The notes beneath the pieces were generated by a model. It saw only the letters and a program-made list of their open reading frames with translations, had not been told where the DNA came from and made no database searches. The position numbers were made by a program, and so were the translations under genes. From JBHIKY01 sp042139015 (lineage in GTDB: Bacteria; Bacillota; Bacilli; Bacillales; Marinococcaceae): a stretch of 64,000 nucleotides of DNA. Location: positions 168,682-232,681 of the forward strand of contig NZ_JBHIKY010000005.1 of the NCBI RefSeq assembly GCF_042139015.1, read 5' to 3'. Below are positions 62,701-64,000 of the stretch, in pieces. Position 1 is the first letter of the stretch, and each line of letters opens with the position of its first letter.

Positions 62701-63755
62701 TTCTTTACATACTGATTCACCATGTAACCTCAAAAGCTTACCTACGAGGCTCCTAGGAGCTTCACTCAAAAGCATTTGCTGGCTCAAGAAGGTATCTTTT
62801 TTTAACTTTTATAAATTCATTTGTAAACACCTCTTTGATATGTACTAATAGGGTATAACTAATAAGTTTCAGCTCAAAAATTTTACATACATATTTTCTA
62901 ATAAATATACAATTAAAAAAATAAAAGTACTAAATGAAGTTAACTACAATTAGAACTTATAATATATTTAAATATATAAAATATTAAGAGACTAAATGAA
63001 GTGAAACTAATAAGTTTAACTATAATTAGTCTCTTATATTTATTTTATTAATCACTTATGAGACGAGAACAAAAAACTTCACTAATAAGCCCCCACTCAA
63101 GAAATGCTCCTTGAGAGCCAGCTTCCCTTATAATATATAGAAAAAGGAAGACTGAAATGCACCTCACACATACTCTCTCTATGTCTGAACCCCATTTTAA
63201 TCTCGGCGGTTTCATACACCATTTTAGCTTAATACCGGCTATCTCATACACCAATTTGAAAGTCATCTCTTGAGCTATAGCTTGTAAGCCAGCACTCCTC
63301 CAGAGTTCCACTAACAAGCCAGCAATTAGGTTTATCATAAGATATAAGAAATCTTTTACCTTAAAAATGCACCTAATGCTTACTCTCCCTAAGGATAAGT
63401 ACACTTTTGAAGTGGGTCATATTTGATACTGGGAAATTCACCTTAACAGTAAAACTCCAAAGTGGCTTTGATTGGTGAGATGGCTAGTATGTCATTTAAA
63501 AGTGTAGACACCTTCCTGATATACCTGTATAGAGGGGCTCTTAAGGATGTATCTACCTCAACAAACACAAAACTCTTTATGATAAACCTACACTCAAAAA
63601 GACAGTTAAATAGTCCTTATTTTATGCTGAAAAGCTTATATATCAAGGGTTTTGCTTGTTGAGAAGGCTTGGGAGTTAACAAATTCGTAAACAACTCCTT
63701 GATATATCTATATAGAGGGACAATTAAGAGCCCTTAAAAAATTCGTTCTACCTTT
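59800..63755. other. Large non-coding, stop-rich region with TGAG/CTCA words
   Basis: Almost 4 kb without any reading frame that looks like a protein on either strand. From about 60,540 to 62,260 the plus strand is saturated with GAG words (TGTGAGC, TGAGAGG, CTCAAGAG, GAGGAGCT). To the right the sequence becomes AT-rich with CTCA/TTGAG words. Small structures inside include the palindrome AACGCT-TATG-AGCGTT (61,507-61,522), an inverted repeat AAGAGACTAA/TTAGTCTCTT (62,986/63,026), and a 30-bp direct repeat (GATATACCTGTATAGAGGGG at 63,517; GATATATCTATATAGAGGGA at 63,699). Not recognised as any known RNA or element. Confidence 0.6.
61098..62045 (+). repeat. Five diverged tandem units inside the non-coding region
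   Basis: Units begin near 61,098, 61,306, 61,597, 61,772 and 61,935. Each carries a version of GAGAGGTTAATGGGG, then TTAGTAT, then GGAGGAAAGCCCCTGAGAGG and TGAGTGTCCTT. Units 4 and 5 also share TCCTCTCGTxC and TAAGCAGTGCTA. Within unit 2 a 23-bp block (TGTGAGCGCCTTGTGAGC...) is repeated perfectly in tandem at 61,392 and 61,415. Confidence 0.6.
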
Positions 63756-64000
63756 TGCGGATTTGCTGACGTATTTTTAAAGATATTTTTCTGTTTTTCA
63801 ATTGTGGTTCGTAGCTTTGTCACCGTCAAGTCTTTTTGAACATATACTGCTCATTAATTTTGAACACTTTTCGCTTGAAACAAAGTTTCTCGATGTTTAA
63901 TGCGGTGGCTGTTGCCATTTAAATGAATAACCTCCGAACGATGGAGGAGACGGTCTAGAATGGCCGTTGTTATCCCTTGATCGCCCAGTAGCTCTCCCCA
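63756..64000 (-). mobile_element. IS21-family insertion sequence (partial; cut by window edge)
   Basis: The element enters from the right edge. A likely end is TGCGGATTTGCTGACG at 63,756, which starts with the TG typical of IS21 termini. The istB-like gene lies inside. The other end is outside the window. Confidence 0.6.
63854..64000 (-). CDS. istB: IS21 helper ATPase IstB (C-terminal part)
   Basis: On the minus strand the frame from the edge reads WGELLGDQGITTAILDRLLH, RSEVIHLNGNSHRIKHRETL and ends in FQAKSVQN before a TAA. GELLGDQ-ITxAILDRLLH is the conserved C-terminal block of IstB transposition helper ATPases. The N-terminal Walker motifs are outside the window. Confidence 0.85.
   Translation of the reverse strand, partial: WGELLGDQGITTAILDRLLHRSEVIHLNGNSHRIKHRETLFQAKSVQN

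Noticed and set aside
63048..63662. 118- and 66-codon frames in the AT-rich region before the IS21 end
   Set aside because: No ribosome sites, no recognisable domain, and codon content like the surrounding non-coding words.
59800..63755. CRISPR array in the repetitive region
   Set aside because: Repeats are degenerate, of uneven spacing and variable length, with no constant direct repeat and spacer pattern and no cas genes.

Overview
The window looks like a chromosomal segment of a spore-forming, probably halophilic or alkaliphilic member of the Bacillaceae. The evidence is a GerA-type germinant receptor operon, a BclA-like collagen spore-surface protein behind a sigma-K-like promoter, YjcZ-family, DUF3231 and DUF2935 proteins, glycerol-phosphate teichoic-acid genes, strong AGGAGG ribosome sites with GTG and TTG starts, and cre-type operators. 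Genus and species cannot be fixed from the sequence alone.

Layout. 1-4.76 kb is a noticeably AT-rich glutamine module: a divergent two-component system (glnL cut by the left edge, glnK) and glnT-glsA. 4.8-14.1 kb is ordinary core: MTA/SAH deaminase, HtrA protease, a YihY membrane protein, the operon bioY - acyl-CoA ligase - thiolase - MaoC dehydratase, and a DegV protein. 14.2-21.2 kb holds wall polymer genes (TagF-like, tagD, TagB-like, tagGH). 21.4-30.7 kb holds the maltodextrin transporter (malE-malF-malG), a headless CobA/HemD fusion, small membrane proteins, an oligo-1,6-glucosidase and a metallo-beta-lactamase-fold hydrolase. The transporter and glucosidase share a 12-bp operator core, so they form a split mal regulon. 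30.8-44.6 kb holds a SIMPL protein, a CapA-like protein, a large acyltransferase, an RsbR-like protein, a tartrate/D-malate dehydrogenase, a GntR regulator with a divergent dehalogenase-like hydrolase, carbonic anhydrase, a MarR-GNAT fusion, mqo and a UPF0126 protein. 45.0-49.2 kb is gerKA-gerKC-small D subunit-gerKB.

49.2-57.5 kb is accessory and decayed. It has a RusA remnant, several stop- or frame-broken genes, short spore-type proteins, two inverted-repeat elements (one enclosing a 56-aa ORF), one half of a duplicated DUF4352 gene, and the collagen-like protein. At 57,475-57,524 there is the 3' half of a tRNA-Val(GAC), still next to a terminator but without its 5' half. This is what an integrative element leaves when it inserts into a tRNA, so the sequence to the right is probably island DNA.

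The putative island (57.5 kb to the right edge) holds a HEPN-domain protein with an intact RX4H RNase motif, the intact DUF4352 gene, and then about 3.9 kb with almost no coding capacity. That stretch is full of TGAG/CTCA words and contains at least five diverged tandem units. It ends at an IS21-family element whose istB enters from the right edge. This stop-rich array, the HEPN gene and the tRNA scar are the least explained structures in the window. At least two MITE-like elements and five copies of a GC-rich intergenic palindrome family are scattered through the rest.
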